Shown: piece by piece, positions 45,339 through 54,808 of the stretch
How the letters are laid out: the number at the start of each line of letters is the position of its first letter
Numbering within the stretch: position 1 is the stretch's first letter
Source of the DNA: Bradyrhizobium sp. ARR65
Lineage (GTDB): Bacteria; Pseudomonadota; Alphaproteobacteria; Rhizobiales; Xanthobacteraceae
DNA length: 64,000 bases
Assembly: GCF_000472385.1 (NCBI RefSeq)
Contig: NZ_AWZU01000021.1
Coordinates: 234 to 64,233, forward strand
Direction: 5' to 3'
Made by a program: the position numbers and the translations under genes
Notes under the pieces: generated by a model
Databases searched by the model: none
Seen by the model: the letters and a program-made list of their open reading frames with translations, nothing else
What the model was told of the DNA's origin: nothing

Positions 45339-47480
45339 ATGCGACGTTCGAATACTGCAGACCGGCGACGGATCAGCCGCCGCTTTATCGACGCCGCGCT
45401 TTGGTTAGCTGCGAGCGTTCCGCCGGTAGTGGGAGCGACAGGTGCGCATGCCCAGATGACCGATCTCGGGACTGTCCAGACTTCAGACAGTGCTGGCGAT
45501 GTCAATTCGGCCGTGTATCAAGCGCCCACGACAACGCCCTTAACGGTGACGCAACCGACCTCCGTCATCAGCAGGCACTATATCGAAAATAACATTCCGC
45601 AGACGGCCAACTTCGACCGCGTCATCAACGTTGCGCCGAGCGTGATGGTTCAGCCGAGCGGAAGCGGCGGGGACGACGCCAAGATTTCAATTCGCGGCTT
45701 CCAGAACGGCCAATTTAATACCACGCTCGATGGAATTCCGCTTCGGAACTTCGGGCTCACCCAGCGCAGCGGTACTTTCATCATGACCAATGATCTCGGG
45801 CAGGTCGCTATCGACCGAGGTCCTGGCACCGCGTCGACCGTCGGTGATGCGACTTTCGGCGGCACCGTGGCGCTCCAAACCAAATCGCCAATGTCGACCA
45901 TGGCCACAACAGCGACCACGGGCCTTGGCAGCTTCAACACTCAGCTCTACGGCGTCGAATTTGATTCCGGTCCGATCAAGGGCGCGAATGGTGCTTCGCT
46001 TTTCTTTGACACGCAATATACGAAAGGCGACAGCTATTTTACCAATGTTGGAAAGGAGCGGAGAAACGCTATCCTGAAAGTGGAGCAACCGCTGAGCGAC
46101 AATACAGTCGTCACTTTCCTAACGCTCTATAACGATATTACACGAAACTATTTTCAGGGTGCTTCGCTTGCTCAAATTGCCGCCTTCGGCCCGGACTATG
46201 GGCTGTCGTCCTCTCCAACCAAGCAGGGATACGCGGGCTACAACCGCTGGAATCTGAAGACGGACTTCGAGTACCTCGGTGTCAAGTCGGACTATGGCGA
46301 GGGCTGGCATCTCGACCAGAAGCTCTACACGTATGGCTATTACTACGCCCAACCGATACTTCTGGGTAAAGATGTCAGCGAAAATTCAATTGGCACGCCG
46401 TTTGGCGTGCAGGATGTGCCGGGCACACGAAATCCGGTGAACTACCGCGCCTACGGCGATGTGATCTCTCTCGAAAAAGATCTGACTTTCGGCGACATCA
46501 AGGTCGGTACCTGGGCGGAGCATCAGCCGGTTTATCGCGCGAACTATAATGTGGACATGACACTAGGGCAGAAAGTCATTTCCGCCAACTACGACCAGCA
46601 TCTTTCATTGGATACGGTGCAGCCGTTTGTCGAAGCGGACTGGAAAGCGCTTCCCGATCTGACGATCACCACCGGTGCCAAATACGCCTATGTGCTGCGC
46701 AGCTATGAATCGGTCGTTGATCCGAACACGCACGGGGCGGCGCAGTATAGCCAGACTTGGGCGAAGGTGCTGCCATCGCTTGCCGCGAATTACAAGCTGT
46801 CGCCTAACTGGTCGGTCTATGCGCAGGCGGCGGAAGGCTTTTTGACTCCACCCGCTGCTCTGCCCGGCACAGCCAACGTCCAACCGCAAACCACCTGGAA
46901 TTATCAGGTCGGCACGTCTTATCAGACCAAGACGTTCACGCTTGCCGGCGATTTCTACTACATCGACTTCAACAATATGATCGTATCGCAGACGATCGGC
47001 GGTATCGCGAACTACTTCAACGCTGGCGGTGCCATCTACAAGGGCGTGGAAGTTGAAGGAACAGTCCACGTGGGTAACGGCTTTAGCGTTTTCGCCAACG
47101 GCAGCCTTAACAGCGCGAAGAACAAGCAGACCGGGCAATGGATCGCCCAGGCGCCGAACGCGACGCTCGCAGGTGGCCTAATCTACGAAGAGGGCAATTG
47201 GCATGCCTCACTGACGGACAAATGGGTCGGCATGCGCTTCGGCGATGTCGGGGAAAAGCAGCCGCTCTCACCATTCAATCAGCTCGACATGGCCATCACG
47301 TACAAAATCAAGAACCCCCTGCCTAATTTGACCGTAGTTACCGCAAGGTTTGGAATCGACAACATCCTCAACAGTCACGCAATCGTAGATTTTGCCGGCT
47401 ATTCCGGCACGACGGTCACCCCCCTGTTCTACACGCAGGTCGGCCGGAACATCTATAGCAGCCTGACTGTGCAGTTCTGA
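45339..47480 (+). CDS. TonB-dependent outer-membrane receptor
   Basis: 713-residue beta-barrel receptor that imports a ligand across the outer membrane using TonB energy. ATG 45339 has AGGGG six bases upstream; the frame open to 45309 is ignored. A signal peptide (FIDAALWLAASVPPVVGATG, AHA cleavage) is followed by a plug domain (SVISRHYIENNIPQTANFDR, SIRGFQNGQFNTTLDGIPLR, VAIDRGPGTASTVGDATFGG). A long barrel follows, ending NIYSSLTVQF, with a terminal Phe as expected for outer-membrane insertion. The plug looks like that of siderophore or corrin receptors but the ligand is unknown. ExbB starts 27 bases downstream. Confidence 0.9.
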   Translation: MRRSNTADRRRISRRFIDAALWLAASVPPVVGATGAHAQMTDLGTVQTSDSAGDVNSAVYQAPTTTPLTVTQPTSVISRHYIENNIPQTANFDRVINVAPSVMVQPSGSGGDDAKISIRGFQNGQFNTTLDGIPLRNFGLTQRSGTFIMTNDLGQVAIDRGPGTASTVGDATFGGTVALQTKSPMSTMATTATTGLGSFNTQLYGVEFDSGPIKGANGASLFFDTQYTKGDSYFTNVGKERRNAILKVEQPLSDNTVVTFLTLYNDITRNYFQGASLAQIAAFGPDYGLSSSPTKQGYAGYNRWNLKTDFEYLGVKSDYGEGWHLDQKLYTYGYYYAQPILLGKDVSENSIGTPFGVQDVPGTRNPVNYRAYGDVISLEKDLTFGDIKVGTWAEHQPVYRANYNVDMTLGQKVISANYDQHLSLDTVQPFVEADWKALPDLTITTGAKYAYVLRSYESVVDPNTHGAAQYSQTWAKVLPSLAANYKLSPNWSVYAQAAEGFLTPPAALPGTANVQPQTTWNYQVGTSYQTKTFTLAGDFYYIDFNNMIVSQTIGGIANYFNAGGAIYKGVEVEGTVHVGNGFSVFANGSLNSAKNKQTGQWIAQAPNATLAGGLIYEEGNWHASLTDKWVGMRFGDVGEKQPLSPFNQLDMAITYKIKNPLPNLTVVTARFGIDNILNSHAIVDFAGYSGTTVTPLFYTQVGRNIYSSLTVQF

Positions 47481-47507
47481 CGCCAATCATCATCGAAGGA
47501 ATTGAAC

Positions 47508-48191
47508 ATGACCCTGGATCGTCTCACCGAGCTCGCGGCGCAGTCCGACGGCATTCTGTATGTAATGGCCATCCTGCTTTTAATCGCGCTCACCGTAATT
47601 ATCGAGCGTTTCTGGTACCTTGGCCGGACCATCCGCGGCGGAAAGCGCGTCACAGCTACCGTTGCTCAATTCGCGCACCTGGACCGGAAGACGCTTGCAG
47701 ACCTCGTCGAGAAATCGCCGCGGCTGCCACACCGCACCTTGCTCGAAGTGCCACTCCACCATTCAGAGCTGAAGGACGCTCATCGAATGTCCGAACTGCT
47801 GGAGGAAGCGATCCTGTGGCAGGCCCCCAAGCTGGATAGCCGGTTGTGGCTGCTCGACACGATCGTGACGCTGGCGCCGTTGCTCGGCCTTCTCGGCACA
47901 ATCGCTGGCATGGTCAAGGCGTTCGCTGTCCTTGGCGACGCCGGCAATGCGGCGACCCAGATTACCGGCGGCGTCGGCGAGGCTCTGATCGCGACCGCGT
48001 GCGGTTTGCTTATCGCCATCGTCGGTCTCGTTTGTTTCAACAGCCTCAACAACTGGACCCGGCTCATCGTTCATCAACTTGAGACTTTGAAAATTTCCAT
48101 AGTCAACCGTCTCGATGCGCCTCGGGCAGCTGCAGGGGATAGGCGTGCTCACGGTCCCGCAATCCACCCCGTCGCGAATACGGGGACCTAA
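47508..48191 (+). CDS. exbB: ExbB / MotA-TolQ-ExbB proton channel
   Basis: 227-residue inner-membrane protein from ATG 47508 (AAGGAA six bases upstream; TTG 47502 is less likely). One membrane helix lies near residues 15-35 (LYVMAILLLIALTVIIERFW) and two more near the C-terminal half (TIVTLAPLLGLLGTIAGMVK with the Pro/Thr pore motif, and IATACGLLIAIVGLVCFN). With ExbD it forms the motor that energises TonB. The gene is dedicated to this cluster. Confidence 0.9.
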   Translation: MTLDRLTELAAQSDGILYVMAILLLIALTVIIERFWYLGRTIRGGKRVTATVAQFAHLDRKTLADLVEKSPRLPHRTLLEVPLHHSELKDAHRMSELLEEAILWQAPKLDSRLWLLDTIVTLAPLLGLLGTIAGMVKAFAVLGDAGNAATQITGGVGEALIATACGLLIAIVGLVCFNSLNNWTRLIVHQLETLKISIVNRLDAPRAAAGDRRAHGPAIHPVANTGT

Positions 48192-48194
48192 TCG

Positions 48195-48590
48195 ATGCGA
48201 TATTTGGAGGTGCGGAAGGGCCGCATAGAAATCATCCCGATGATCGACATCATGCTCTTCTTGCTGGTGTTCTTCATCATGATCACGTTGCGAATGATCC
48301 CGGCGACCGGCATCGCCTCGCAGCTTCCGCAGAGCAGCACGACACAGGATCTGCCCCACCCAAAGATCGTCGTTACCCTGTCTGCCGACGGCGCTATCGA
48401 GACGGATGGCCAAAAACTGACTATCGACGATCTGACGGCAAAATTGGCCGCCGAGCCGGACCGAGAGCACGCTGCAGTTACCATTGCCGGAGCCGGCACC
48501 ACAACGCTGCAGAATCTTCTCGCTGTGATGGATGCGTGCCGCAAAGCCGGCATTGTCCAGGTGGGCCTCGCCGCGAAGGACGCCAAGTAG
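48195..48590 (+). CDS. exbD: ExbD / TolR family protein
   Basis: 131 residues. The single membrane helix contains the proton-carrying Asp in EIIPMIDIMLFLLVFFIMIT (about residues 12-31). The periplasmic TolR-like domain follows (PKIVVTLSADGAIETDGQKL onward). It starts three bases after the exbB stop. Confidence 0.9.
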   Translation: MRYLEVRKGRIEIIPMIDIMLFLLVFFIMITLRMIPATGIASQLPQSSTTQDLPHPKIVVTLSADGAIETDGQKLTIDDLTAKLAAEPDREHAAVTIAGAGTTTLQNLLAVMDACRKAGIVQVGLAAKDAK

Positions 48591-48603
48591 GAGTGCAATC
48601 GTT

Positions 48604-49365
48604 GTGAGCATCGCGACAGCCGATCATTTCAGCCTACCGCAGGAGCGCTCCGCGCTACCCGCTTCGTTTGCCGCTGCGCTATTGCTGGAGGGACTGTGTT
48701 TTCTCGCCGTCGTGGGCTGGCTCACACAACGCCCAGTCAGGATCGACGCGTCGACGCCGACAATGCAGATCTCGCTAGTGGCCGCTCCACCTGCGCCGGC
48801 CGATGCTCCGGCGGATCCGCCTCCTATGGTCGCGCAAACTCCGCCGGTGGCGGAAGAGACTCCTCCGGTACCCGAAGAGCCTCAGGTTACTCCACCGCCC
48901 CCGGAGGTCCCTCCACCGCCGACGGAGGTTGCTCCACCAGAACCCACTCCGCCGCCTCCGAAGGCGGAGGCGCCGGTCGTGCGCCCGAAGCCAGCAAAAC
49001 CGCCGCAGCAGGTCCAAAAGAAACCGGCCGCGCGCCCCGCGCAGCAACAAGCGGCAGCTAGCACAGCGCCAAGCGCTGGCGCGATGTCGAGCTTTCAAGG
49101 CCAAATGCGGCGAGCGGTAGAAAGTGCGCTGATCTATCCGGCATCGGCGCGTGCCTCAGGCCAGCATGGTCGTGCGCGCGTGACGTTCGACTTTCTCGAT
49201 GGACGCGTATCGGCGGTCAGCTTGGCGCAATCGAGCGGGTCTCCAGTTCTCGATCAAGCGGCACTCGCTACGGTCAGGAGCGCGCATTATCCGCTTCCAC
49301 CGCCGGAGCTGAGCCACCGAACGCTTCATCTCAGCATCTTCGTCGAGTTCAAAGCAGGGATGTGA
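48604..49365 (+). CDS. tonB: TonB energy-transducing protein
   Basis: 253 residues from GTG 48604, with AGGAG ten bases upstream. N-terminal membrane anchor (FAAALLLEGLCFLAVVGWLT). Then comes a long Pro/Glu/Lys-rich periplasmic spacer (residues about 60-155, with PPPPEVPPPPTEVAPPEPTP) and the C-terminal TonB domain (MRRAVESALIYPASARASGQ, ARVTFDFLDGRVSAVSLAQS, ALATVRSAHYPLPPPEL). It completes a private TonB-ExbB-ExbD set for the receptor at 45339. Confidence 0.9.
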   Translation: MSIATADHFSLPQERSALPASFAAALLLEGLCFLAVVGWLTQRPVRIDASTPTMQISLVAAPPAPADAPADPPPMVAQTPPVAEETPPVPEEPQVTPPPPEVPPPPTEVAPPEPTPPPPKAEAPVVRPKPAKPPQQVQKKPAARPAQQQAAASTAPSAGAMSSFQGQMRRAVESALIYPASARASGQHGRARVTFDFLDGRVSAVSLAQSSGSPVLDQAALATVRSAHYPLPPPELSHRTLHLSIFVEFKAGM

Positions 49366-49462
49366 TGGCAGGGATGCCATGTTTGAGCGAACGCGCGAAC
49401 GGGCGATATTGTGAGCGCAAAGAAAATCGCAAACGGACGCGTAGTTATCGAGAGGCCGAATA

Positions 49463-51115
49463 ATGAAACGCATGCGAAATCTCGCCATCTCCATTCCATC
49501 CCTAATAGTGATGGTGTCCGGCGCGATGGCTGCCGACATCACGTCAGCCCGGACCGGCGCCAATTCGGAAATAGTGAGCATGAGGCGGCTGACGGAGGCA
49601 GAGTATCGCAACTCCATTGCCGATATCTTCGGCACTGAGATTGAAGTGCGCGGTCGCTTCGAGCCCATGATCCGCGTTGGCGGCTTGCAGGCAGCCAGCA
49701 CTTCGGTGCTTTCGGTAACGCCCGTGGGCTTTGAATCCTTCACCAAACTGGCGGACAGCATCGCTACCCAGGCGACGGAGGAGAAATACCGCGCCAAGCT
49801 GCCTTGCGTGCCCAAGTCGGCCAAAGCGCCCGATGATGCCTGCACGCCGCAGGTGCTGAGCCATTTTGGACGGATGCTGTACCGCCGGCCATTAACCGAG
49901 GACGAGCTCCAAAGCGCCGTCAATCTGAGTCACGCACTCGCCGAGTCGCAGAACGACTTCTATGCCGGCCTACGCTATGGCCTGGCCAGCTTGCTCCAGG
50001 CGCCGGATTTCGTGTTCCGCATGGAAACTGCGGTGCCGGCCGGCAACAAGCAATGGGTGCTGGACTCTTACAGTAGGGCCACGCGCCTCAGCTACCTGAT
50101 GTGGGATTCAACGCCCGACGCCGAACTGTTGCAGGCGGCCGAGAAGGGCGACCTGAACACCGCCGCCGGCCTCGAGAAGCAGGTCGACCGCTTGATATCT
50201 TCGCCGCGCCTGGACGTTGGAATGCGCGCCTTCTTCAACGACATGCTGGAGCTCGATAATTTCGATACGGTCTCCAAAGACAGCATCCTCTATCCCAAGT
50301 GGAGTCCAAGCATTGCCGCTTCAGCGAAAGAAGAGACGCTGCGCACCGTCATTGACTTGGCATTGCATAGTAACGGCGACATGCGCGACCTGATGACCAC
50401 GCGCAAGACCTTCCTTAACCGCAATTTGGCGGCTGATTATCAGCTGCCGTTTCAATTCACGGGTGAATGGATGCCGTATGAGTTCGAGCCCGATTCCGGG
50501 CGCAGCGGCGTTCTTACCCAGGCCAGCATGCTGGCGATGTTCTCCCATCCCGGCCGCAGTTCACCCACCAAGCGCGGTGTGGCAGTGATGGATATTTTTC
50601 TGTGCGAGCCCACACCCGCGCCGCCCGCCAATGTGGATTTCTCGGTGGTCAATGATACCAGCGGCCCGTTGAAGACCGTGCGCGAGCGCTTGATGGCGCA
50701 TGCCAACAATAGCACTTGCGCATCCTGCCATAACCACAGCGATCCCATCGGGCTATCCCTTGAGGGCTTTGACACGATCGGTCAGCGCCGCTCCATGGAG
50801 AATGGCCAGCTGATCGATCTTACGGCCACCATTCAGGGCAGAAAATTCGTGGGCGCCGCCGGACTTGGCCAATTTCTGCACGAAAACCCCAAATACCCGC
50901 TGTGTCTTGCGCGTAAGGTCTATGCGTACTCCCGTGGCGTGAACAGCGAGGATGTCCCCGCTTCGGCCTTTAAGGCCGCCTACCAGGCTTTCGCGAATTC
51001 CGGTTTTCGCATGCGTTCCTTGCTGAAGAGCATGGTCGAGGACAAGGACTATTTCAGCGCAACTCCGCCTTCTTCTGAATCAAACAGCTCGGCGCCCAAC
51101 GTCGCGGACCAATAG
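49463..51115 (+). CDS. DUF1587/1592/1588/1585 secreted c-haem protein
   Basis: 550 residues with a signal peptide (SIPSLIVMVSGAMAAD). Domain order by recollection is DUF1587 at the N-terminus (MRRLTEAEYRNSIADIFGTE), then DUF1595/1592 in the middle (FGRMLYRRPLTEDELQSAVN, LLQAPDFVFRME, NLAADYQLP), then DUF1588 with one haem motif CASCHNHSDPIG, and DUF1585 at the end (LARKVYAYSRGV, FRMRSLLKSMVED). Such proteins are common in Planctomycetes and acidobacteria and are usually paired with DUF1552, as here 13 bases downstream. Their reaction is unknown; the haem suggests electron transfer. Confidence 0.85.
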   Translation: MKRMRNLAISIPSLIVMVSGAMAADITSARTGANSEIVSMRRLTEAEYRNSIADIFGTEIEVRGRFEPMIRVGGLQAASTSVLSVTPVGFESFTKLADSIATQATEEKYRAKLPCVPKSAKAPDDACTPQVLSHFGRMLYRRPLTEDELQSAVNLSHALAESQNDFYAGLRYGLASLLQAPDFVFRMETAVPAGNKQWVLDSYSRATRLSYLMWDSTPDAELLQAAEKGDLNTAAGLEKQVDRLISSPRLDVGMRAFFNDMLELDNFDTVSKDSILYPKWSPSIAASAKEETLRTVIDLALHSNGDMRDLMTTRKTFLNRNLAADYQLPFQFTGEWMPYEFEPDSGRSGVLTQASMLAMFSHPGRSSPTKRGVAVMDIFLCEPTPAPPANVDFSVVNDTSGPLKTVRERLMAHANNSTCASCHNHSDPIGLSLEGFDTIGQRRSMENGQLIDLTATIQGRKFVGAAGLGQFLHENPKYPLCLARKVYAYSRGVNSEDVPASAFKAAYQAFANSGFRMRSLLKSMVEDKDYFSATPPSSESNSSAPNVADQ

Positions 51116-51128
51116 ATAGGACCCCCTC

Positions 51129-52463
51129 ATGAAGATCGATCGCAGATCCCTGCTCCGGGGTACGTGCCAGGGCGCTCTAGCCGTCATGGGCCTGCCGTTC
51201 CTTGACTGTTTCTTGGACAGTAAGGGCGAAGCGCTGGCCGCGACGGGAAAGCCGCTTCCCACGCGCTTCAACACCTTCTTTTTCGGCCTGGGCCTGACCT
51301 CGCAATTGTGGATTCCCAAGACGGGCGGGAAGGACTGGGAGATGACGTCCCAGTTGAAACCGCTGGAGGCCTATCGCGCTAAGCTGAACGTCTTCAGTGG
51401 GTTGCGTGTCCCGCTTGATGATAACCCCAACCACCAGCATTGGTCGGGCGCAGCGGCCGCTGCCACCGGCATTTCGCCCGCCAAGGTGAACGAGTTCGAT
51501 TCCAAGACCATCGACCAGCAGATCGCCGATGTTATCTCGCGCGGTACCCGGTTCAAATCGATTTCGGCGTCCTGCGCTGGCGACCCGAAGCAAAGTTTGT
51601 CGAGTCTAGGGGGGGCTAACACAATTCCGGCGGAAGCTTCGCCGCTAGCGCTCTACACCCGCCTGTTCGGGCCAGGCTTCCAGGACCCTACCAAAGGCGA
51701 CTGGAAACCGGATCCCCAGACGTTGATCCAACAAAGCGTGCTGTCGGCGGTGGCCGACAACCGCAAGCGCGTCATGCAGAACCTCGGTCCCGCCGATCGC
51801 GCACGCATGGATCAATATTTCACCTCGGTGCGCGAAGCTGAACTGCGGCTGGCCGCGGAACTGCAGCGTCCCGAAATCCAGGCCAACGTCACCATTCCCC
51901 CGGCGCCCGCCGAGATGGTGTGCAACAATGCACTCCCTAATCTCCGCAAGGCAACACCGTTGATGGCGCAGTTGGGGGCGCTGGCTCTCGCCACCGACCA
52001 AACCCGGGTGTTCAATCTCAGCGTCTCGGAGCCCACGTCGCAGATCTTCATGCCGGGCGACTCGTTGGCCTACCACAACACCACACATGAAGAGCCTATC
52101 GATCCGGTCCTCGGTTATCAGCCGCGGGTCGCGCAGTACAATGTGGACTCGATGGAGCTGTTCGCCATGCTCTTGAAGGAGCTGGACGCCGTGCCCGAAG
52201 GCGACGGCACCGTCCTCGATCATAGCCTGGTCTTCGCCTTTACCGACCAGAGCTTTGCCAAGATCCATGCCGTGGATGGTCTTCCGATCTTTGTGGCCGG
52301 TAGCGCCAGTGGCCGCATGAAGACTGGCTGTCATGTGCCTGGCGACGGCAGTCCGGTGTCGCGCGTCGGCCTGACGATCCAGAATGCGATGGGCGTGTCA
52401 CTCGACGTCTGGGGCAAGGGCTCAATGGAGGTGAGACAGCCATATACGGATTTGCTGGCGTAA
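51129..52463 (+). CDS. DUF1552 family secreted protein
   Basis: 444 residues. The N-terminus MKIDRRSLLRGTCQGALAVM (RRSLLRG) is a likely Tat signal, so the protein is folded before export. The body shows FFGLGLTSQLWIPKTGGKDW, HQHWSGAAAAATG, VFNLSVSEPTSQIFMPG, HNTTHEEPIDPV and VFAFTDQSFAKIHAVDGLPI, typical of DUF1552, which may be related to sulfatase/alkaline phosphatase folds. It is always found with the DUF1592-type partner in my recollection. Substrate unknown. Confidence 0.85.
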   Translation: MKIDRRSLLRGTCQGALAVMGLPFLDCFLDSKGEALAATGKPLPTRFNTFFFGLGLTSQLWIPKTGGKDWEMTSQLKPLEAYRAKLNVFSGLRVPLDDNPNHQHWSGAAAAATGISPAKVNEFDSKTIDQQIADVISRGTRFKSISASCAGDPKQSLSSLGGANTIPAEASPLALYTRLFGPGFQDPTKGDWKPDPQTLIQQSVLSAVADNRKRVMQNLGPADRARMDQYFTSVREAELRLAAELQRPEIQANVTIPPAPAEMVCNNALPNLRKATPLMAQLGALALATDQTRVFNLSVSEPTSQIFMPGDSLAYHNTTHEEPIDPVLGYQPRVAQYNVDSMELFAMLLKELDAVPEGDGTVLDHSLVFAFTDQSFAKIHAVDGLPIFVAGSASGRMKTGCHVPGDGSPVSRVGLTIQNAMGVSLDVWGKGSMEVRQPYTDLLA

Positions 52464-52522
52464 GGGCGTCCGTTAAATCGATGGCGATCAAGATCGCTGT
52501 GTTAGTCGGGAGTTGGTTTCAT

Positions 52523-53017
52523 ATGTCTGCGTTGGGCTTTCGCTATGTTGCCGCAGCGGCGTGTATAGCATTCGGTCTTGTTGTCTTGGAGAGCGTCGCC
52601 GGTCCGGCAGAGGTCGCGCAAATCAAGTCCCGTCAGGACAAGTTGCGCGACATGGGAGGCGCCCTAAAGGCGATCAACGACGAGCTCAAGAAGCGAAGGA
52701 TCGATTGGGACAATACGGTCGTGCCCAATGCTCAGACGATCAAGGATCGCAGCGGCTACCTGCTAAACTGGTTTCCCAGGGGCAGCGGCCCAGAGTCCGG
52801 AGTCAAGACCTATGCGCTGCCGGCGATCTGGCAGAACAATGATGATTTCGTAACGTTGGGCAAATTAGCGCAGGTCGAGGCTGCGAAGCTGAATCAGGTT
52901 GCGCTCAGCAAGGACGCGAATGCACTTAAGGCGCAGGTGGAAGCGATGGGCAAGGCCTGCAAGGCCTGCCATGACGGCTATCGTTCTCCCGATTCCGAAA
53001 AAGAAGACGAAAACTAG
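52523..53017 (+). CDS. Cytochrome c' family protein
   Basis: 164 residues with a signal peptide (YVAAAACIAFGLVVLESVAG). It forms a four-helix bundle pattern with the haem motif CKACHDGYR near the C-terminus, the position typical of cytochrome c'/c-556. RQDKLRDMGGALKAINDEL near the mature N-terminus matches the Met/Leu distal helix of the family. It is a periplasmic electron carrier or NO/CO-binding protein. ATG 52523 is preferred to 52481 because the signal peptide begins there and GGGAG lies about ten bases upstream. Confidence 0.85.
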   Translation: MSALGFRYVAAAACIAFGLVVLESVAGPAEVAQIKSRQDKLRDMGGALKAINDELKKRRIDWDNTVVPNAQTIKDRSGYLLNWFPRGSGPESGVKTYALPAIWQNNDDFVTLGKLAQVEAAKLNQVALSKDANALKAQVEAMGKACKACHDGYRSPDSEKEDEN

Positions 53018-53025
53018 AGCGCTCC

Positions 53026-53727
53026 ATGACTTCAACTGAGAGCCGCATGGACGCGGCCCTGGCCGGCACAGCGGAATTGAGAGTGTGGGACCTGCCAGTG
53101 CGTATCATGCACTGGTCGCTGGTGATCGGGATCGGGATTTGCTGGTGGACCGGCCTTCACAATGAACTCGAATATCATCTCTATAGCGGCTATGCGATCC
53201 TTTGGATCGTGCTGATGCGTCTTTATTGGGGGTTGGTCGGCTCTTCGACCGCGCGGTTTGTCAATTTTGTGCGCGGTCCGAAGGCCATCCTCGACTATGC
53301 CAGCACGCTGCATCGGCGCGATACGCCCCACACCCATGGCCACAACGCGCTGGGCGCGATTAGCATTGTCCTCATGATGGGGCTGGTCCTGGCCGTAGTG
53401 ATTCTTGGCTTATTTGCGGTCGATGTTGACGGGCTCCACTCGGGACCCTTGTCTGGTTACGTGACGTTCAAGCAGGGCCGCCATCTCGCGCATCTCCACT
53501 ATTATTGGTTCACCATTCTTCTGTGGGTGATCGCGCTGCATTTGGCGGCCGTGATCTTCTACTTCATCTACAAGCGCAAGAATCTCATCGGGCCCATGAT
53601 CTCCGGGAAGCGCCGCGGCGATGTCGGCGATACCGAGATGAAGATAGCGCCGTTGTGGAGACTTGCGATCGGCGCCGTCGTCGCTACCGCCATTGTATGG
53701 GCGGTATCGATCGGCTTCTATTTCTGA
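53026..53727 (+). CDS. Cytochrome b561-type membrane protein
   Basis: 233 residues with four main membrane helices and haem-ligand histidines in RIMHWSLVIGIGICWWTGLH, ... GHNALGAISIVLMMG, HLAHLHYYWFTILLW and ALHLAAVIFYF. It matches the Ni/Fe-hydrogenase/b561-like di-haem group (cytochrome_B561, PF01292), which passes electrons between the quinone pool and periplasmic cytochromes. It starts eight bases after the cytochrome c' stop, making it the natural donor or acceptor of that protein. Confidence 0.9.
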   Translation: MTSTESRMDAALAGTAELRVWDLPVRIMHWSLVIGIGICWWTGLHNELEYHLYSGYAILWIVLMRLYWGLVGSSTARFVNFVRGPKAILDYASTLHRRDTPHTHGHNALGAISIVLMMGLVLAVVILGLFAVDVDGLHSGPLSGYVTFKQGRHLAHLHYYWFTILLWVIALHLAAVIFYFIYKRKNLIGPMISGKRRGDVGDTEMKIAPLWRLAIGAVVATAIVWAVSIGFYF

Positions 53728-53755
53728 GGAAATGAAAAAGAGCAGGCAGGCAAGA

Positions 53756-54376
53756 ATGAAACGCCGTCTTGGTATTGGGTTTGCGCTCGCAGCGCTTTGC
53801 GCTTCGGCGGGAATCAGTTTTGCGGCGGAACAGCCGCCGGCCGCCGGCGCCCCGTCTCCCGCGCAATCCGCGGAAGCCTCCGACAACCTTCCCATGGTGC
53901 CGCCGGCCAAGCCGCGGGTTTTCACAAAACAGAACAAGAGCGCCGATCAGATTCACCTGGTGGTCGCCGGCCAAAAATTCACCAGCCGCAGCGACATCGA
54001 GAAGTATCTCGCTTATCGCGCTGCGGAGCTGACTATGGAGCAAAAGGCCAGCTGGTTCACACTTGTTGAATCCCGCACCAAAGGCGACACGGCACCGGTG
54101 CCAAAGCGCGATCCTGCCGGCCTGCGCTACAGCTTCCGTATGGAATACTTCCGGCCCGCCTGGCGCTACAAGACCAGCGGCTCCTCGGCTTGGAAGACTT
54201 GGAGTCCTTTCGCGGGCACAGCATTCATTTCCGATGACCCCAAGAGCATCACCGATTTCGAGGTGAGCGCCGACATCGTGCTTCACAAGGGGCAGATGGA
54301 CGACGCCGACCCCCTGGCTTTTGAAGCCAGAGCGGTATCTGACCTCTTGATCAACCAAGTATCTCCGCCGGAATAG
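53756..54376 (+). CDS. Secreted protein resembling the CC0125/CC1285 family
   Basis: 206 residues from ATG 53756 (ATG 53732 is an alternative; its Shine-Dalgarno is too close). Signal peptide RRLGIGFALAALCASAGISF, then a Pro/Ala-rich linker. The core IEKYLAYRAAELTMEQKASW then FTLVESRTKG resembles the RAAELTLExGYDxF pattern of CC0125-like envelope proteins. No lipobox cysteine is seen. Function unknown. Confidence 0.6.
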   Translation: MKRRLGIGFALAALCASAGISFAAEQPPAAGAPSPAQSAEASDNLPMVPPAKPRVFTKQNKSADQIHLVVAGQKFTSRSDIEKYLAYRAAELTMEQKASWFTLVESRTKGDTAPVPKRDPAGLRYSFRMEYFRPAWRYKTSGSSAWKTWSPFAGTAFISDDPKSITDFEVSADIVLHKGQMDDADPLAFEARAVSDLLINQVSPPE

Positions 54377-54393
54377 GCGGCAAGGAATTTCTC

Positions 54394-54783
54394 ATGAAAA
54401 TTCACCGCCGCGCCTTTATGGAGATGGCCGCAAGCGTCGGTGTCAGCGTCGCCTCGCCCGCGCTGGCCCAAGGTAAGACCGTCGAGGTCTCCATGAAAAA
54501 CAGTCCCAGGGGAGTGTTCGTGCCCACGACCGTAAATATCAGCGTGGGAGACACCGTGAAGTGGACCAACCCCGGCGTCATCACACATTCGGTCACCTTC
54601 GATCCCGCCCAGGCGGACACGGCTTCCAATGTCGTATTGCCGGTGGGCGTGGCGCCGTTCGATTCCGGCAACATGGAGGAGAGCGCTACCTTCAGCCACA
54701 CCTTCACGGTGAAGGGCACGTACAAATATGTCTGCAAATTTCACGAAGCGATGGGGATGGTTGGAACAGTCGTCGTTTCCTAA
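54394..54783 (+). CDS. Cupredoxin (plastocyanin/amicyanin-like) blue copper protein
   Basis: 129 residues. An MKIHRRAFMEMAASVGVSVA start suggests Tat export with a SPALAQ cleavage site. The type 1 copper ligands are visible: His in PGVITHSVTF, then Cys, His and Met in YKYVCKFHEAMGMVG. It would carry single electrons in the periplasm next to the cytochromes of the same operon. It is separated by 17 bases from the gene before it and 25 from the next. Confidence 0.92.
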   Translation: MKIHRRAFMEMAASVGVSVASPALAQGKTVEVSMKNSPRGVFVPTTVNISVGDTVKWTNPGVITHSVTFDPAQADTASNVVLPVGVAPFDSGNMEESATFSHTFTVKGTYKYVCKFHEAMGMVGTVVVS

Positions 54784-54808
54784 AGTGAACCGTTGGAAGG
54801 AGTACGTC

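Noticed and set aside
48882..49104. Gly/Cys-rich and Arg-rich frames opposite tonB
   Set aside because: They are antisense shadows of the proline-rich spacer of TonB.
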